From Chryseobacterium sp. ISL-80 (GTDB taxonomy: Bacteria > Bacillota > Bacilli > Bacillales > Cytobacillaceae): DNA of 64,000 bases. The notes under the pieces were generated by a model. That model was not told where the DNA came from and searched no databases. It saw only the letters and a program-made list of their open reading frames with translations. Position numbers and translations under genes: made by a program. This document shows positions 45,936 through 55,680 of this stretch, in pieces (the first letter of the stretch is position 1; the number at the start of each line of letters is the position of its first letter). The DNA is taken from positions 174,720-238,719 of the forward strand of contig JAGGQZ010000001.1 of the NCBI GenBank assembly GCA_018613055.1, written 5' to 3'.

Positions 45936-47045
45936 ATGAGCAGCGAATTGTTGGATGCTCTTACAATTCTTGAAAAAGAAAAAGGGATTTCCAGAGACGT
46001 TTTAATTGACGCAATTGAAGCAGCACTAATTTCTGCGTACCGACGCAACTTCAATCAGGCCCAAAACGTCCGCATTGACTTGAATTTGGGAAATGGTTCA
46101 ATGCGTGTTTTTGCCAGAAAAGAAGTAGTTGATGAAGTCTTCGATCCGCGTCTGGAGATTTCACTGGAAGACGCACAAAAAATCAATCCTAACTATGTAG
46201 TAGAAGATGTAGTTGAACTCGAAGTCACGCCGAAGGACTTCGGCAGGATTGCTGCACAGACTGCCAAACAGGTTGTCACTCAACGTGTCCGTGAAGCTGA
46301 AAGAGGAATCATCTATTCAGAATTCATCGATCGTGAAGAGGATATCATGACAGGCATTGTCCAGCGTCAGGATCCAAAGTTCATCTATGTGAGCCTGGGT
46401 AAAATCGAGGCGATCCTGCCAGCGAATGAGCAGATGCCAAACGAACATTACAAGCCTCATGACCGCATCAAAGTTTTTATCACCAAGGTTGAAAAAACCA
46501 CTAAAGGCCCACAAATTTTCGTTTCCAGAACCCACCCGGGGCTGTTGAAGAGACTTTTCGAAATTGAAGTGCCTGAAATCTATGACGGCACTGTTGAAAT
46601 TAAATCAGTCGCACGTGAAGCAGGAGACCGTTCAAAGATCTCTGTCCATTCAGATAACCAAGAGGTTGACCCAGTAGGTTCATGTGTCGGTCCTCGCGGA
46701 AATCGTGTTCAGGCTGTCGTTAATGAGCTTAAGGGCGAAAAAATCGACATCGTCAAATGGTCTGAGGATCCAGTTGTATTTGTTGCAAATGCATTGAGCC
46801 CTTCTAAAGTACTTGATGTCATCGTCAATGAAGAGGAAAAAGCAACAACGGTAATCGTTCCGGATTATCAGCTATCACTAGCGATTGGAAAACGCGGCCA
46901 AAACGCGCGGCTTGCCGCTAAGCTGACTGGATGGAAAATTGACATCAAAGCGGAAACTGAGGCAAGAGAGTCCGGGATTTATCCACGCGACAATGAGCCA
47001 CTATTATCTGCCGATGATGATTATGAAGATGAAGACATCGATTAA
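45936..47045 (+). CDS. nusA: Transcription termination/antitermination factor NusA
   Basis: NusA (369 aa) binds RNA polymerase and affects pausing and termination. An N-terminal polymerase-binding domain is followed by an S1 domain ('EDIMTGIVQRQDPKFIYVSL', about 130-200) and two KH domains, with 'DPVGSCVGPRGNRVQAVVNE' and 'LAIGKRGQNARLAAKLTGWK' as their GxxG motifs. It has no C-terminal acidic repeats, as usual in Firmicutes; the tail is short and acidic (DDDYEDEDID). Confidence 0.97.
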   Translation: MSSELLDALTILEKEKGISRDVLIDAIEAALISAYRRNFNQAQNVRIDLNLGNGSMRVFARKEVVDEVFDPRLEISLEDAQKINPNYVVEDVVELEVTPKDFGRIAAQTAKQVVTQRVREAERGIIYSEFIDREEDIMTGIVQRQDPKFIYVSLGKIEAILPANEQMPNEHYKPHDRIKVFITKVEKTTKGPQIFVSRTHPGLLKRLFEIEVPEIYDGTVEIKSVAREAGDRSKISVHSDNQEVDPVGSCVGPRGNRVQAVVNELKGEKIDIVKWSEDPVVFVANALSPSKVLDVIVNEEEKATTVIVPDYQLSLAIGKRGQNARLAAKLTGWKIDIKAETEARESGIYPRDNEPLLSADDDYEDEDID

Positions 47046-47061
47046 TGTGAGGTGAATGATC

Positions 47062-47343
47062 GTGAACAGCCGTAAAAAGGTTCCTATGCGAAAATGTGTC
47101 GCAACCGGTGAAATGAGACCGAAAAAAGAACTAGTTCGCATCGTTCGCTCCAAAGAAGGAGAAGTATCCGTTGACCTGACAGGCAAGAAATCAGGCCGTG
47201 GAGCTTATCTTTCAAAAGAAAAAGAAGCAGTGGAATTAGCAAGAAAACGAAATATATTGTCCAAGCAGCTTGAAACACAAGTGGACGATGCAATATATGA
47301 TGAGCTGAATGACCTCATCGAAAAGGAGAGCAGACGATCCTGA
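47062..47343 (+). CDS. rnpM: RNase P modulator RnpM (YlxR)
   Basis: This 93-aa basic protein belongs to the YlxR family, recently described as an RNase P modulator in B. subtilis. The motif '[20 protein letters not shown]' then [10 protein letters not shown] and '[15 protein letters not shown]' is diagnostic. GTG 47062 is the likely start: GTGAGGTGA is spaced properly from it, whereas the in-frame ATG 47056 lies too close. Its stop overlaps the ylxQ start by one base. Confidence 0.93.
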   Translation: MNSRKKVPMRKCVATGEMRPKKELVRIVRSKEGEVSVDLTGKKSGRGAYLSKEKEAVELARKRNILSKQLETQVDDAIYDELNDLIEKESRRS

Positions 47344-47645
47344 TGAACTCTAATCAATGGATGTCACTGCTTGGTTTAGCCAATCGAGCGCGGAAAATTA
47401 TTTCAGGGGAAGAGCTTTCCGTCAAAGAAATCAGAAGCGGAAAAGCGAAACTCATTTTGCTTTCAGCGGATGCATCCGCAAATACTACAAAGAAGATTAC
47501 CGACAAGTGCAACTCCTATAACGTTCCCTTCAAGATGGTTCCGGACAGGTTCCAGCTTGGCCAGGCGATTGGAAAGGAAGCACGTGTTGTAGTAGCCCTG
47601 TTGGACGAGGGTTTTGCAAAAAAACTGTTGACGTTGCTCGATTAA
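47343..47645 (+). CDS. ylxQ: L7Ae-family RNA-binding protein YlxQ
   Basis: YlxQ (100 aa) is a member of the ribosomal protein L7Ae/L30e/S12e family that binds kink-turn RNA. '[20 protein letters not shown]', '[20 protein letters not shown]' and '[20 protein letters not shown]' form the L7Ae fold. It is tucked between rnpM and infB in Firmicutes. Its cellular RNA targets are not established. Confidence 0.92.
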   Translation: MNSNQWMSLLGLANRARKIISGEELSVKEIRSGKAKLILLSADASANTTKKITDKCNSYNVPFKMVPDRFQLGQAIGKEARVVVALLDEGFAKKLLTLLD

Positions 47646-47664
47646 TTCTAGCGGGGGTGAAAAT

Positions 47665-49962
47665 ATGAGTAAAACACGCGTTTATGAATATGCAAAAAAG
47701 CATAATTTATCGAGTAAAGACGTGATTATAAAATTAAAAGAAATGAATATTGAGGTTTCTAACCATATGACTGCAATGGAAGAGGAAACTGTCAAGAAGC
47801 TGGATTCGATCTACCAAAAGAAAGATGGTAATCAGCCAGCGAAGAAGCCGCAGCAAAATCAGCCAAAGGCTGCGCAGGGTGACAAACAGGGCCAGAACCG
47901 CAACCAGGGCCAAAAGCCAAATCAGGGCCAGAATCGCAATCAAGGCCAAAATCAGCAAAAAAACAATAATGGACAGCAGAAGCCTCAGCTTAAGACGACT
48001 GCCAGCGCGTTTTCTGATGATGAGCGTCGTGCGACAACACCTGAAAAGGTAAAAACTTCTGCAGCAGCTAAAAAGCCTGGAAATTCCCAGCCTTTCAACA
48101 AAAACAACAACAAGAACAAACAGAACAACAGAAACAGAAACCAGCAGAACCAAAATAAAGGCAGACAAAACCAGCAGCAGGTACAACAGCAGCCGAAAAA
48201 GGTAAAAGAGCTTCCAACAAAAATTACCTTCAGTGAATCCCTCACAGTGGCTGAACTAGCCAAGAAGCTGAACCGTGAGCCTTCAGAAATCATCAAGAAG
48301 CTCTTCATGCTTGGTGTCATGGCAACAATCAACCAGGATCTCGATAAAGACGCAATCGAATTGATCGCCACTGACTATGGTGTCGAAGTGGAAGAGGAAA
48401 TCAAAATCGATTCAACAGATCTTGAAGTTTACTTTAATGAGGATGAGGCTGCAACTTTGGTTGAGAGGCCTTCCGTCGTTACCATCATGGGCCACGTTGA
48501 CCATGGTAAAACAACGTTGCTTGACTCTATCCGAAATACTAAGGTGACAGCTGGCGAAGCTGGGGGAATCACTCAGCATATCGGTGCCTACCAGGTTGAA
48601 GATAATGGCAAGAAAATTACGTTCCTTGACACACCTGGTCACGCGGCCTTCACAACCATGCGTGCTCGCGGTGCGAAAATTACGGATATCACGATTCTGG
48701 TTGTTGCTGCTGATGATGGTGTCAAGCCACAGACAGTGGAAGCATTGAACCATGCAAAAGCGGCCGAAGTTCCAATCATCGTTGCCGTTAACAAGATGGA
48801 TAAACCAACTGCAAATCCTGATCGTGTCATGCAGGAATTGACAGAATATGGCCTTGTTCCGGAAGCATGGGGCGGGGATACAATCTTTGTGCCAATCTCG
48901 GCATTGACAGGTGAGGGGATTGACAGCTTACTTGAAATGATTCTTCTTGTAGGTGAAGTGGAAGAATACAAAGCAAATCCGAACAGAAATGCAATTGGTA
49001 CTGTGATTGAAGCGCAGCTTGACAAAGGGCGCGGCTCCGTGGCAACTTTGCTTGTCAAGAATGGTACTTTGAAAATTGGGGATCCGATTGTTGTCGGAAA
49101 CACATTCGGACGTGTACGTGCTATGGTGAACGACTTAGGCCGTCGCGTAAAAGAAGCTGGACCGTCTACTCCTGTAGAAATTACAGGTTTGAATGATGTG
49201 CCACAGGCGGGTGACCGCTTCGTCGTGTTCGAAGACGAAAAAACTGCGCGCCAAATTGGCGAAACCCGTTCACAGCAGGCATTGCAGGCACAGCGCAGCG
49301 AAAAAACGCGCGTAAGCCTCGATACATTGTTTGAACATATGAAACAAGGGGAAATGAAAGACCTAAATCTAATTATTAAAGCCGACGTTCAAGGTTCAGT
49401 TGAAGCACTTGCTGCAGCATTGCAAAAACTGGAGGTTGAAGGTGTAAATGTAAGAATCATTCACACTGGTGTTGGTGCGATCAATGAGTCTGACATCACC
49501 CTTGCAGCAGCTTCAAATGGTATCGTCATCGGTTTCAACGTCCGTCCGGACAATAATGCAAAACGCGCTGCGGATTCTGAAAGTGTCGATATCCGACTTC
49601 ACCGCATTATCTATAAGGTAATCGAAGAAATCGAATCTGCGATGAAGGGTATGCTTGATCCGGTTTATGCTGAAAAGATCATTGGCCAGGCTGAAGTCCG
49701 CCAGACTTTCAAAGTATCAAAAATCGGAACAATTGCTGGCTCATATGTCACTGATGGTAAGATTACACGTGACAGCGGCGTTCGCCTGATCCGTGACGGA
49801 GTCGTCATTTTTGAAGGGGAAGTCGATGCGCTGAAACGCTTCAAAGATGATGCCAAGGAAGTAGCGCAGGGCTATGAATGCGGTATTACCATTAAAAACT
49901 TCAATGACGTCAAGGAAGGCGATGTAATTGAAGCATATATCATGGAAGAAGTGGAACGTTAA
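47665..49962 (+). CDS. infB: Translation initiation factor IF-2
   Basis: IF-2 (765 aa) brings initiator tRNA to the 30S subunit and promotes subunit joining. The N-terminal IF2-N module '[20 protein letters not shown]' is followed by a Q/N/K-rich low-complexity region (about residues 55-175) with repeated NRNQGQ units, a second IF2-N domain, then the G domain with '[20 protein letters not shown]' (G1, about 276), '[16 protein letters not shown]' (G3) and 'NKMDKP' (G4). Domains II to IV complete it. GCGGGGGTGAAAAT precedes the ATG. Confidence 0.98.
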   Translation: MSKTRVYEYAKKHNLSSKDVIIKLKEMNIEVSNHMTAMEEETVKKLDSIYQKKDGNQPAKKPQQNQPKAAQGDKQGQNRNQGQKPNQGQNRNQGQNQQKNNNGQQKPQLKTTASAFSDDERRATTPEKVKTSAAAKKPGNSQPFNKNNNKNKQNNRNRNQQNQNKGRQNQQQVQQQPKKVKELPTKITFSESLTVAELAKKLNREPSEIIKKLFMLGVMATINQDLDKDAIELIATDYGVEVEEEIKIDSTDLEVYFNEDEAATLVERPSVVTIMGHVDHGKTTLLDSIRNTKVTAGEAGGITQHIGAYQVEDNGKKITFLDTPGHAAFTTMRARGAKITDITILVVAADDGVKPQTVEALNHAKAAEVPIIVAVNKMDKPTANPDRVMQELTEYGLVPEAWGGDTIFVPISALTGEGIDSLLEMILLVGEVEEYKANPNRNAIGTVIEAQLDKGRGSVATLLVKNGTLKIGDPIVVGNTFGRVRAMVNDLGRRVKEAGPSTPVEITGLNDVPQAGDRFVVFEDEKTARQIGETRSQQALQAQRSEKTRVSLDTLFEHMKQGEMKDLNLIIKADVQGSVEALAAALQKLEVEGVNVRIIHTGVGAINESDITLAAASNGIVIGFNVRPDNNAKRAADSESVDIRLHRIIYKVIEEIESAMKGMLDPVYAEKIIGQAEVRQTFKVSKIGTIAGSYVTDGKITRDSGVRLIRDGVVIFEGEVDALKRFKDDAKEVAQGYECGITIKNFNDVKEGDVIEAYIMEEVER

Positions 49963-50243
49963 TGGTAGTAGGCTTAGCAGCCTGTGAATGCATCATCTAT
50001 GATGCTCATTCTCTAAAAGAAAAGAGAGCTGTACTGCAGCGGATTATCACAAGGCTGAAGCAAAAATTCAATGTCTCAGTTTCCGAAGTGGAACATCACG
50101 ATGTATGGCAGCGGACAACGATAGCGGTTGTTGCTGTCTCTGCATCAAAGGTGGCGACAGAGAGAGAGCTTCAGAACGCCTTGAAAATGATTGATTCTTT
50201 TCCTGAGATCGAACGTACCATCACCGATATAGAATGGCTTTGA
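49962..50243 (+). CDS. ylxP: DUF503 family protein YlxP
   Basis: YlxP (93 aa) belongs to DUF503, a small conserved family found between infB and rbfA. 'LAACECIIYDAHSLKEKRAV' then LQRIITRLKQKFNVSVSEVE is the family signature, with H-x-H residues (EHHDVW) in the middle. It has a ferredoxin-like fold prediction and links to ribosome biogenesis only by context. Its ATG overlaps the infB stop by one base. Confidence 0.9.
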   Translation: MVVGLAACECIIYDAHSLKEKRAVLQRIITRLKQKFNVSVSEVEHHDVWQRTTIAVVAVSASKVATERELQNALKMIDSFPEIERTITDIEWL

Positions 50244-50261
50244 TTAAAGAGGTGATTGAAA

Positions 50262-50642
50262 ATGGGTCATAGAGTAAATCGTGTTGGCGAACAAATGAAA
50301 AAAGAATTAGGCGATATCATCAGCCGCAAAATTAAAGATCCGCGAGTTGGTTTCGTGACCGTGACGGATGTCCAGGTTACCGGAGACCTTCAGCAGGCTA
50401 AAGTGTACATCTCTGTTTTAGGCGACGAACAACAGAGAGAAGATACACTAAAAGGATTGGCAAAAGCCAAAGGCTTCATCAGGACAGAAATTGGCCAGCG
50501 AATCCGTCTGAGAAAGACGCCTGAACTGATCTTTGAGTTTGATGAAACAATGGCATACGGAAATCGCATCAATTCACTCATCCATGAGCTGCAAAGAGAA
50601 GAACAGCCTGGAGAAGAAGAGCAAGATAAAGATACTGACTAA
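50262..50642 (+). CDS. rbfA: 30S ribosome-binding factor RbfA
   Basis: RbfA (126 aa) is a KH-like cold-shock protein that helps 16S rRNA 5'-end maturation. '[20 protein letters not shown]' at the start, '[20 protein letters not shown]' and [10 protein letters not shown] are typical. GAGGTGATTGAAA sets ATG 50262 rather than the upstream TTG 50256. The acidic tail (about 117-126) is variable in the family. A strong terminator ends the operon. Confidence 0.96.
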   Translation: MGHRVNRVGEQMKKELGDIISRKIKDPRVGFVTVTDVQVTGDLQQAKVYISVLGDEQQREDTLKGLAKAKGFIRTEIGQRIRLRKTPELIFEFDETMAYGNRINSLIHELQREEQPGEEEQDKDTD

Positions 50643-50674
50643 AAAGGAATTTAGTCAGGAAACTTAACCAGATT

Positions 50675-50708
50675 AAAATGGATAGACAAAACGTCTATCC
50701 ATTTTTTT
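50675..50708 (+). terminator. Terminator of the rimP-rbfA operon
   Basis: AAAATGGATAGAC (50675-50687) pairs perfectly with GTCTATCCATTTT (50693-50705), loop AAAAC, then a T-run. Confidence 0.94.
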
Positions 50709-50754
50709 CGAGATTTTTTGTTTTTAATACATAAATACTCAAGGAGGAAGGGAT

Positions 50755-51672
50755 ATGGAAGGGATTCTGCCTCTTTTTAAACCAGCTGGAATGACTTCGC
50801 ATGATTGTGTGTTTAAACTCAGGAAGCTGCTAAGGACGAAAAAGGTGGGCCATACAGGTACTTTGGACCCCGATGTAACCGGGGTACTGCCAATCTGTGT
50901 CGGCAAGGCAACAAAAATAGCAGAATACATTATAGATGCAGGAAAAGCCTATGAAGGTGAAGTGACCCTTGGATTTACCACCACCACTGAAGATGCTTCA
51001 GGAGAAAAGGTTAATGAAAAACCAGTGGACCGGACACTAACAAAAAAGGAAATAGAAAGTGTCCTTCAATCACTGGTGGGTGAAATTGAGCAAACTCCAC
51101 CGATGTATTCGGCAGTAAAAGTGAATGGAAAGAAACTATATGAATATGCCAGACAAGGAATCGAGATCGAGCGCCCAACCAGGAAAGTGACGATTTATAG
51201 CATAGAATTGCTCGATGATCGTGATGCATATGAAGGTGAGCTGGTCAGCTTTAAATTCAGAGTATCATGCAGCAAAGGGACATATATCCGGACATTGGCG
51301 GTTACGATTGGTGAAAAATTAGGATATCCGGCGCATATGTCTTCACTTGTCAGGATTCAGTCTGCCTCCTTTTCTTTGGAAGATTGCTTTACATTCGGAC
51401 AGCTTGAAGAAATGGCGGAGGAATCAAAGCTTGAAACAGCTCTGCACCCTTTGGAGACTGGTATTTCTTATTTGCCGAAATATCGCATTAATGATAAAGT
51501 AGCAGAGAAAGTGAAAAATGGGGCATTGCTTCAAATCCCACAGGAACTTGAATGGGTTGAAGGCCCTATTGTAGCAGAAACAGAAGACGGAAAAGCGCTC
51601 GCCATTTACAGGGCACATCCAACCAAACACGGGAAGATGAAACCTGACAAAGTATTGAGAAATGAGCAATAA
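50755..51672 (+). CDS. truB: tRNA pseudouridine-55 synthase
   Basis: TruB (305 aa) makes pseudouridine 55 in the T loop of tRNAs. The catalytic aspartate D38 is in 'KKVGHTGTLDPDVTGVLPIC'; 'QTPPMYSAVKVNGKKLYEYA' and 'VSCSKGTYIRTLAVTIGEKL' are the other conserved blocks, and a C-terminal PUA-like domain follows. AAGGAGGAAGGGAT precedes the ATG. It lies between the rbfA terminator and ribF as in B. subtilis. Confidence 0.97.
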   Translation: MEGILPLFKPAGMTSHDCVFKLRKLLRTKKVGHTGTLDPDVTGVLPICVGKATKIAEYIIDAGKAYEGEVTLGFTTTTEDASGEKVNEKPVDRTLTKKEIESVLQSLVGEIEQTPPMYSAVKVNGKKLYEYARQGIEIERPTRKVTIYSIELLDDRDAYEGELVSFKFRVSCSKGTYIRTLAVTIGEKLGYPAHMSSLVRIQSASFSLEDCFTFGQLEEMAEESKLETALHPLETGISYLPKYRINDKVAEKVKNGALLQIPQELEWVEGPIVAETEDGKALAIYRAHPTKHGKMKPDKVLRNEQ

Positions 51673-51761
51673 ATAGTATTGCCACACTAGGATACAAAAT
51701 CAGTGATCGAATAAAAGTCCTGATTAAAAGAGCAGCTGGGTCAGAAAAGGTGAGTTAAATC

Positions 51762-52715
51762 GTGGAATTGATTAAGCTAAACCATCCTCATGGGTATAAA
51801 ATAGAAGACTTTCCGGCAATGGCCATCGCATTAGGCTATTTTGACGGAGTTCACCTGGGCCACCAGCAGGTGATCAGGGAAGCGAAAAAAATAGCTGAAG
51901 CCAGGGGAGTAAAGAGCGCGGTCATGACATTTGATCCCCACCCTTCAGTCGTGCTGGGTAAAAGTGTCCAACATGTAGAATACATCACTCCATTGGAAGA
52001 AAAGGCCCGATTGATTGAAGAAATGGGGGTCGATTACTTATTTGTAATCACCTTCTCCACCGAATTCTCCGGTCTATTGCCCCAGGAATTCGTGGATCAA
52101 TATATCATTGGGCTGAATGTCCAACACGTCGTAGCCGGCTTCGATTACTCATATGGTAAGATGGGCAAGGGGAATATGGAGACAATCCAATTCCATTCCA
52201 GGTCGAAATTTGATTTTACTGTAGTATCCAAACTGTCAACTCAAGAAGATGAAAAGGTAAGCTCTACCTTGATCCGCGGATTCTTGAGAGATGGAAAAGT
52301 AGATGAAATGCCACATTTGCTTGGAAGATACTTTACAACAAAAGGAATCGTGATTAATGGAGAGCGGAGAGGACGAACGATCGGTTTTCCGACTGCGAAC
52401 GTGCTGATGGATGAAGAATACATCCTCCCGCCAACAGGTGTTTATGCTGTGAAAATCCAGGTTGAAGGCAAATGGCATGAAGGGGTCTGCAATGTCGGCT
52501 ATAAGCCAACCTTCCACCAGGAGAAAAAAGCAAAACCATCGATAGAAGTCCATATTTTTAACTTCAATAAAGAAATTTACGGGGAATCTGCCGTTATCGA
52601 GTGGCACCTCCGCCTGAGAAGCGAACGGAAATTCGAGGGTATTCAGCAGCTTGTTGCCCAAATCGAAAAAGATAAGCAAGAAGCGGTCGTATACTTTGAA
52701 AAAAACAAGGGTTAG
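51762..52715 (+). CDS. ribF: Bifunctional riboflavin kinase/FAD synthetase
   Basis: This 317-aa enzyme (RibC in B. subtilis) makes FMN from riboflavin and FAD from FMN. The N-terminal nucleotidyl transferase domain has 'IALGYFDGVHLGHQQVIREA' and TFDPHPSVVLGK; the C-terminal flavokinase domain has 'GRYFTTKGIVINGERRGRTI' with GFPTANV and 'PPTGVYAVKI'. In B. subtilis its FMN product controls the rib operon riboswitch. It starts at GTG 51762 with AAAAGGTGAG upstream. Confidence 0.96.
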   Translation: MELIKLNHPHGYKIEDFPAMAIALGYFDGVHLGHQQVIREAKKIAEARGVKSAVMTFDPHPSVVLGKSVQHVEYITPLEEKARLIEEMGVDYLFVITFSTEFSGLLPQEFVDQYIIGLNVQHVVAGFDYSYGKMGKGNMETIQFHSRSKFDFTVVSKLSTQEDEKVSSTLIRGFLRDGKVDEMPHLLGRYFTTKGIVINGERRGRTIGFPTANVLMDEEYILPPTGVYAVKIQVEGKWHEGVCNVGYKPTFHQEKKAKPSIEVHIFNFNKEIYGESAVIEWHLRLRSERKFEGIQQLVAQIEKDKQEAVVYFEKNKG

Positions 52716-52717
52716 AC

Positions 52718-52746
52718 TTGCTTTTTGTCGTAAAAAGATGTATTCT
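52718..52746 (+). promoter_or_regulatory. SigA promoter of rpsO
   Basis: TTGCTT (52718-52723), 17 bases, TATTCT (52741-52746). It lies just after the ribF stop. Confidence 0.6.
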
Positions 52747-52753
52747 TATTAAC

Positions 52754-52839
52754 GTATCAAAAACGAACCTTTGCTTGGCAAGTCGAGTCACCGACGCTTG
52801 CTCGGTAACAGGGGATTATAATATTGGAGGTGAACACGG
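52754..52839 (+). other. Structured leader of rpsO (likely S15 autoregulation)
   Basis: The leader contains ACCGA (52790-52794) / TCGGT (52802-52806) around CGCTTGC, and a TTGC/GGCAA-type hairpin just upstream (about 52771-52781). S15 is known to repress its own translation through a multi-helix leader in Geobacillus and other bacteria; the position and the paired helices fit, but I cannot confirm the binding motif by eye. Confidence 0.5.
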
Positions 52840-53109
52840 ATGGCAATCACAAAAGCACGTAAAAACGAACTTATCAATGAATTCAAGGTTCACGAAAGTG
52901 ACACTGGATCTCCAGAAGTTCAAATCGCTGTCCTTACTGCAGAAATCAACACTTTGAACGATCACTTACGCGTTCATAAAAAGGACCACCACTCACGTCG
53001 CGGTCTTCTAAAGATGGTAGGTAAGCGTCGTAATCTTTTGACTTACCTTCGTAACAAGGATGTTGCTCGTTACCGCGAGTTAATCAACAAGCTTGGTCTA
53101 CGTAGATAG
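52840..53109 (+). CDS. rpsO: 30S ribosomal protein S15
   Basis: S15 (89 aa) binds the 16S central-domain three-way junction early in assembly. The all-helical sequence '[20 protein letters not shown]' and '[20 protein letters not shown]' is diagnostic. GGAGGTGAACACGG precedes the ATG. It has its own promoter, leader and terminator; codon use is of the highly expressed kind. pnp follows, the usual rpsO-pnp order. Confidence 0.98.
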   Translation: MAITKARKNELINEFKVHESDTGSPEVQIAVLTAEINTLNDHLRVHKKDHHSRRGLLKMVGKRRNLLTYLRNKDVARYRELINKLGLRR

Positions 53110-53114
53110 TCTGT

Positions 53115-53140
53115 AAAAGCGGGATTTATCCCGCTTTTTT
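53115..53140 (+). terminator. Terminator of rpsO
   Basis: AAAAGCGGGA (53115-53124) pairs with TCCCGCTTTT (53129-53138), loop TTTA, then T residues. Confidence 0.93.
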
Positions 53141-53346
53141 ATTAGGCAATTTTTTTGTCCTTTACATAACCTTTGATTGATATGAAGTGCTCGTTTTTTG
53201 GAGATAATATAACATAAAAGACATTTAACGTGACTCCCTTTAAAGTACCTGTTGATGGACTAGCATACATGCAGGGCTGGATAGGACAGTTTATGGTTTT
53301 ATCATTGTTTATTAAGGTATATTGGTTATATGACAAGCATGTTTAA

Positions 53347-53377
53347 ATAAATACCCGGGCTCAGCCAGGGTGTATTT
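53347..53377 (+). other. Hairpin in the pnp leader
   Basis: AAATAC-CC-GGGCT pairs with CAGCC/AGGG-GTATTT side elements to form a long hairpin ending 24 bases before pnp. In E. coli a leader hairpin cut by RNase III mediates PNPase autoregulation; whether this one does is unknown. A TATATT at 53318-53323 may be the -10 of the pnp promoter. Confidence 0.4.
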
Positions 53378-53401
53378 TGTGGTAGAGAGGGGCTAAAAAG
53401 T

Positions 53402-55519
53402 ATGGTACAAGAAAAACAAAGTTTTTCCTTTGACTGGGCAGGGCGCAAGCTGACAGTCGAAATCGGACAGCTTGCAAAGCAGGCAAATGGTGCAGTCCTT
53501 GTCCGTTATGGAGATACAGCTGTATTAAGTACAGCTACTGCGTCAAAAGAACCGAAGAATCTAGATTTCTTCCCTTTGACTGTAAATTATGAAGAGAGAC
53601 TATACGCTGTCGGGAAAATCCCTGGCGGTTTCATTAAGCGAGAAGGCCGCCCTAGTGAAAAAGCGATCCTTGCAAGCCGTTTGATCGACCGTCCAATCCG
53701 TCCGTTATTCCCAGATGGATTCCGTAATGATGTACAGGTAATCAGCATTGTCATGAGTGTCGATCAAGACTGTTCATCAGAAATGGCCGCAATGTTTGGT
53801 TCATCTTTGGCACTTTCAGTTTCTGATATCCCATTTGGAGGACCTATCGCTGGTGTTACTGTCGGAAGGATCGATGGTAAATTCGTAGTCAATCCATCTG
53901 TTGAAGAAGCGGAAAAAAGTGATATGCACCTGGTAGTGGCAGGTACAATGGATGCAATCAACATGGTTGAAGCAGGCGCTGAAGAGGTACCTGAAGAAGT
54001 GATGCTCGAAGCAATCATGTTCGGTCATGATGAAATCAAGCGTCTGATTGCGTTCCAACAGGAAATCGTCGCTCAGGTTGGTAAAGAAAAAAGAGAAATT
54101 AAACTTTTTGAATTAGATAAAGATCTTGAAGCTGAAGTTCGCGGAGCTTGTGAGCAGGATATGATTTCTGCTATCCAGGTACAGGAAAAGCACGCTCGCG
54201 AAGATGCAATCAAAGAAGTGAAAAATGCTGTCGTTGGCCGCTATGAAGAGCAGGAAGCAGACGAAGACAAGCTTAAGCAAGTGAAACAAATCCTTGATAA
54301 AATTGTCAAAGGTGAAGTTCGCCGCTTGATTACTGAAGAAAAAGTACGTCCAGACGGCCGTGGAGTCGATGAAATCCGACCGCTTTCTTCTGAAGTAGGC
54401 TTGCTTCCTAGAACGCATGGTTCTGGATTGTTCACAAGGGGACAAACTCAGGCACTAAGCATCTGTACGCTAGGTGCAATGGGTGATGTTCAGATTCTTG
54501 ACGGTCTTGGAATAGAAGAAGAAAAACGATTCATGCACCATTACAATTTCCCATTATTCTCTGTTGGTGAAACAGGTCCAATCCGTGGGCCGGGCCGACG
54601 TGAAATCGGGCACGGAGCACTTGGTGAAAGAGCTCTTGAGCCTGTAATTCCGAATGAGAAAGATTTCCCGTACACTGTCCGTCTTGTATCTGAAGTACTT
54701 GAATCAAATGGTTCTACTTCACAGGCAAGTATTTGTGCTAGTACATTAGCGCTAATGGATGCAGGGGTGCCAATCAAAGCTCCGGTTGCAGGTATTGCAA
54801 TGGGTCTGATCAAATCTGGAGAACATTATTCAATTCTTTCAGATATCCAGGGTATGGAAGACCACCTTGGAGACATGGACTTCAAAGTTGCTGGAACTGC
54901 AAAAGGTGTTACAGCCCTGCAGATGGATATCAAGATTGAAGGATTATCCCGTGAGATTCTTGAAGAAGCTTTACAACAGGCGAAAAAAGGCCGTATGCAT
55001 ATTCTTGAATCCATGCTCGCAACGATCAAAGAACCACGTGAACAGCTTTCAAAATATGCACCAAAAATCATCACTATGTGGATCAAACCTGATAAAATCC
55101 GTGACGTCATTGGGCCAAGCGGTAAACAAATCAACAAGATCATCGAAGAAACTGGCGTAAAAATCGATATCGAACAAGATGGTACGGTATTTATTGGCTC
55201 AGTAGATGAAGAGATGATCCAAAGAGCGAAGAAAATCATTGAAGACATTGTCCGTGAAGTTGAAGTAGGAGAAATGTACCTTGGAAAGGTCCGCCGCATT
55301 GAAAAGTTTGGTGCGTTCGTGGAAATCTTCCCTGGTAAAGATGGTCTGGTCCATATCTCTGAGCTTGCTGAAGAGCGAGTAGGAAAAGTCGAAGATGTTC
55401 TTAAGCTTGGCGATGAACTCCTTGTCAAGGTCACCGAAATTGACAAACAAGGAAGAGTAAATCTTTCACGCAAAGCAGTGTTGAAAGAACAGCGCGAAAA
55501 AGCTGAAAAACAATCATAA
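53402..55519 (+). CDS. pnp: Polyribonucleotide nucleotidyltransferase (PNPase)
   Basis: PNPase (705 aa) degrades RNA 3'-5' by phosphorolysis and is the main such enzyme in Bacillus. Two RNase PH-like cores are present (about 10-230 and 320-540), with '[20 protein letters not shown]' and the catalytic region '[20 protein letters not shown]'. The KH domain has '[20 protein letters not shown]', and the S1 domain '[20 protein letters not shown]' follows. The ATG follows AGAGAGGGGCTAAAAAGT. It ends before a strong terminator. Confidence 0.98.
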   Translation: MVQEKQSFSFDWAGRKLTVEIGQLAKQANGAVLVRYGDTAVLSTATASKEPKNLDFFPLTVNYEERLYAVGKIPGGFIKREGRPSEKAILASRLIDRPIRPLFPDGFRNDVQVISIVMSVDQDCSSEMAAMFGSSLALSVSDIPFGGPIAGVTVGRIDGKFVVNPSVEEAEKSDMHLVVAGTMDAINMVEAGAEEVPEEVMLEAIMFGHDEIKRLIAFQQEIVAQVGKEKREIKLFELDKDLEAEVRGACEQDMISAIQVQEKHAREDAIKEVKNAVVGRYEEQEADEDKLKQVKQILDKIVKGEVRRLITEEKVRPDGRGVDEIRPLSSEVGLLPRTHGSGLFTRGQTQALSICTLGAMGDVQILDGLGIEEEKRFMHHYNFPLFSVGETGPIRGPGRREIGHGALGERALEPVIPNEKDFPYTVRLVSEVLESNGSTSQASICASTLALMDAGVPIKAPVAGIAMGLIKSGEHYSILSDIQGMEDHLGDMDFKVAGTAKGVTALQMDIKIEGLSREILEEALQQAKKGRMHILESMLATIKEPREQLSKYAPKIITMWIKPDKIRDVIGPSGKQINKIIEETGVKIDIEQDGTVFIGSVDEEMIQRAKKIIEDIVREVEVGEMYLGKVRRIEKFGAFVEIFPGKDGLVHISELAEERVGKVEDVLKLGDELLVKVTEIDKQGRVNLSRKAVLKEQREKAEKQS

Positions 55520-55526
55520 GAGTATA

Positions 55527-55557
55527 AAAAAGGCCGGGGAACCCCCCGGCCTTTTTA
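55527..55557 (+). terminator. Terminator of pnp
   Basis: AAAAAGGCCGGGG pairs with CCCCGGCCTTTTT around a 4-base loop, very stable, followed by a T-run. Confidence 0.95.
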
Positions 55558-55680
55558 TGTATGCGTACAAATCACTCTCGTTCTACCTTGTCCTTCTGCT
55601 TCATAAAGTAAAATAAGGCCCTCTTTACTCGGTGACGAACATAAAAGCTTTAGAGGCCTAACAGAAGAGGAGGCACATAG

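Noticed and set aside
53142..53336. 64-codon minus-strand ORF between rpsO and pnp
   Set aside because: No ribosome-binding site and no recognisable family; it lies in an AT-rich spacer that probably carries the pnp promoter.
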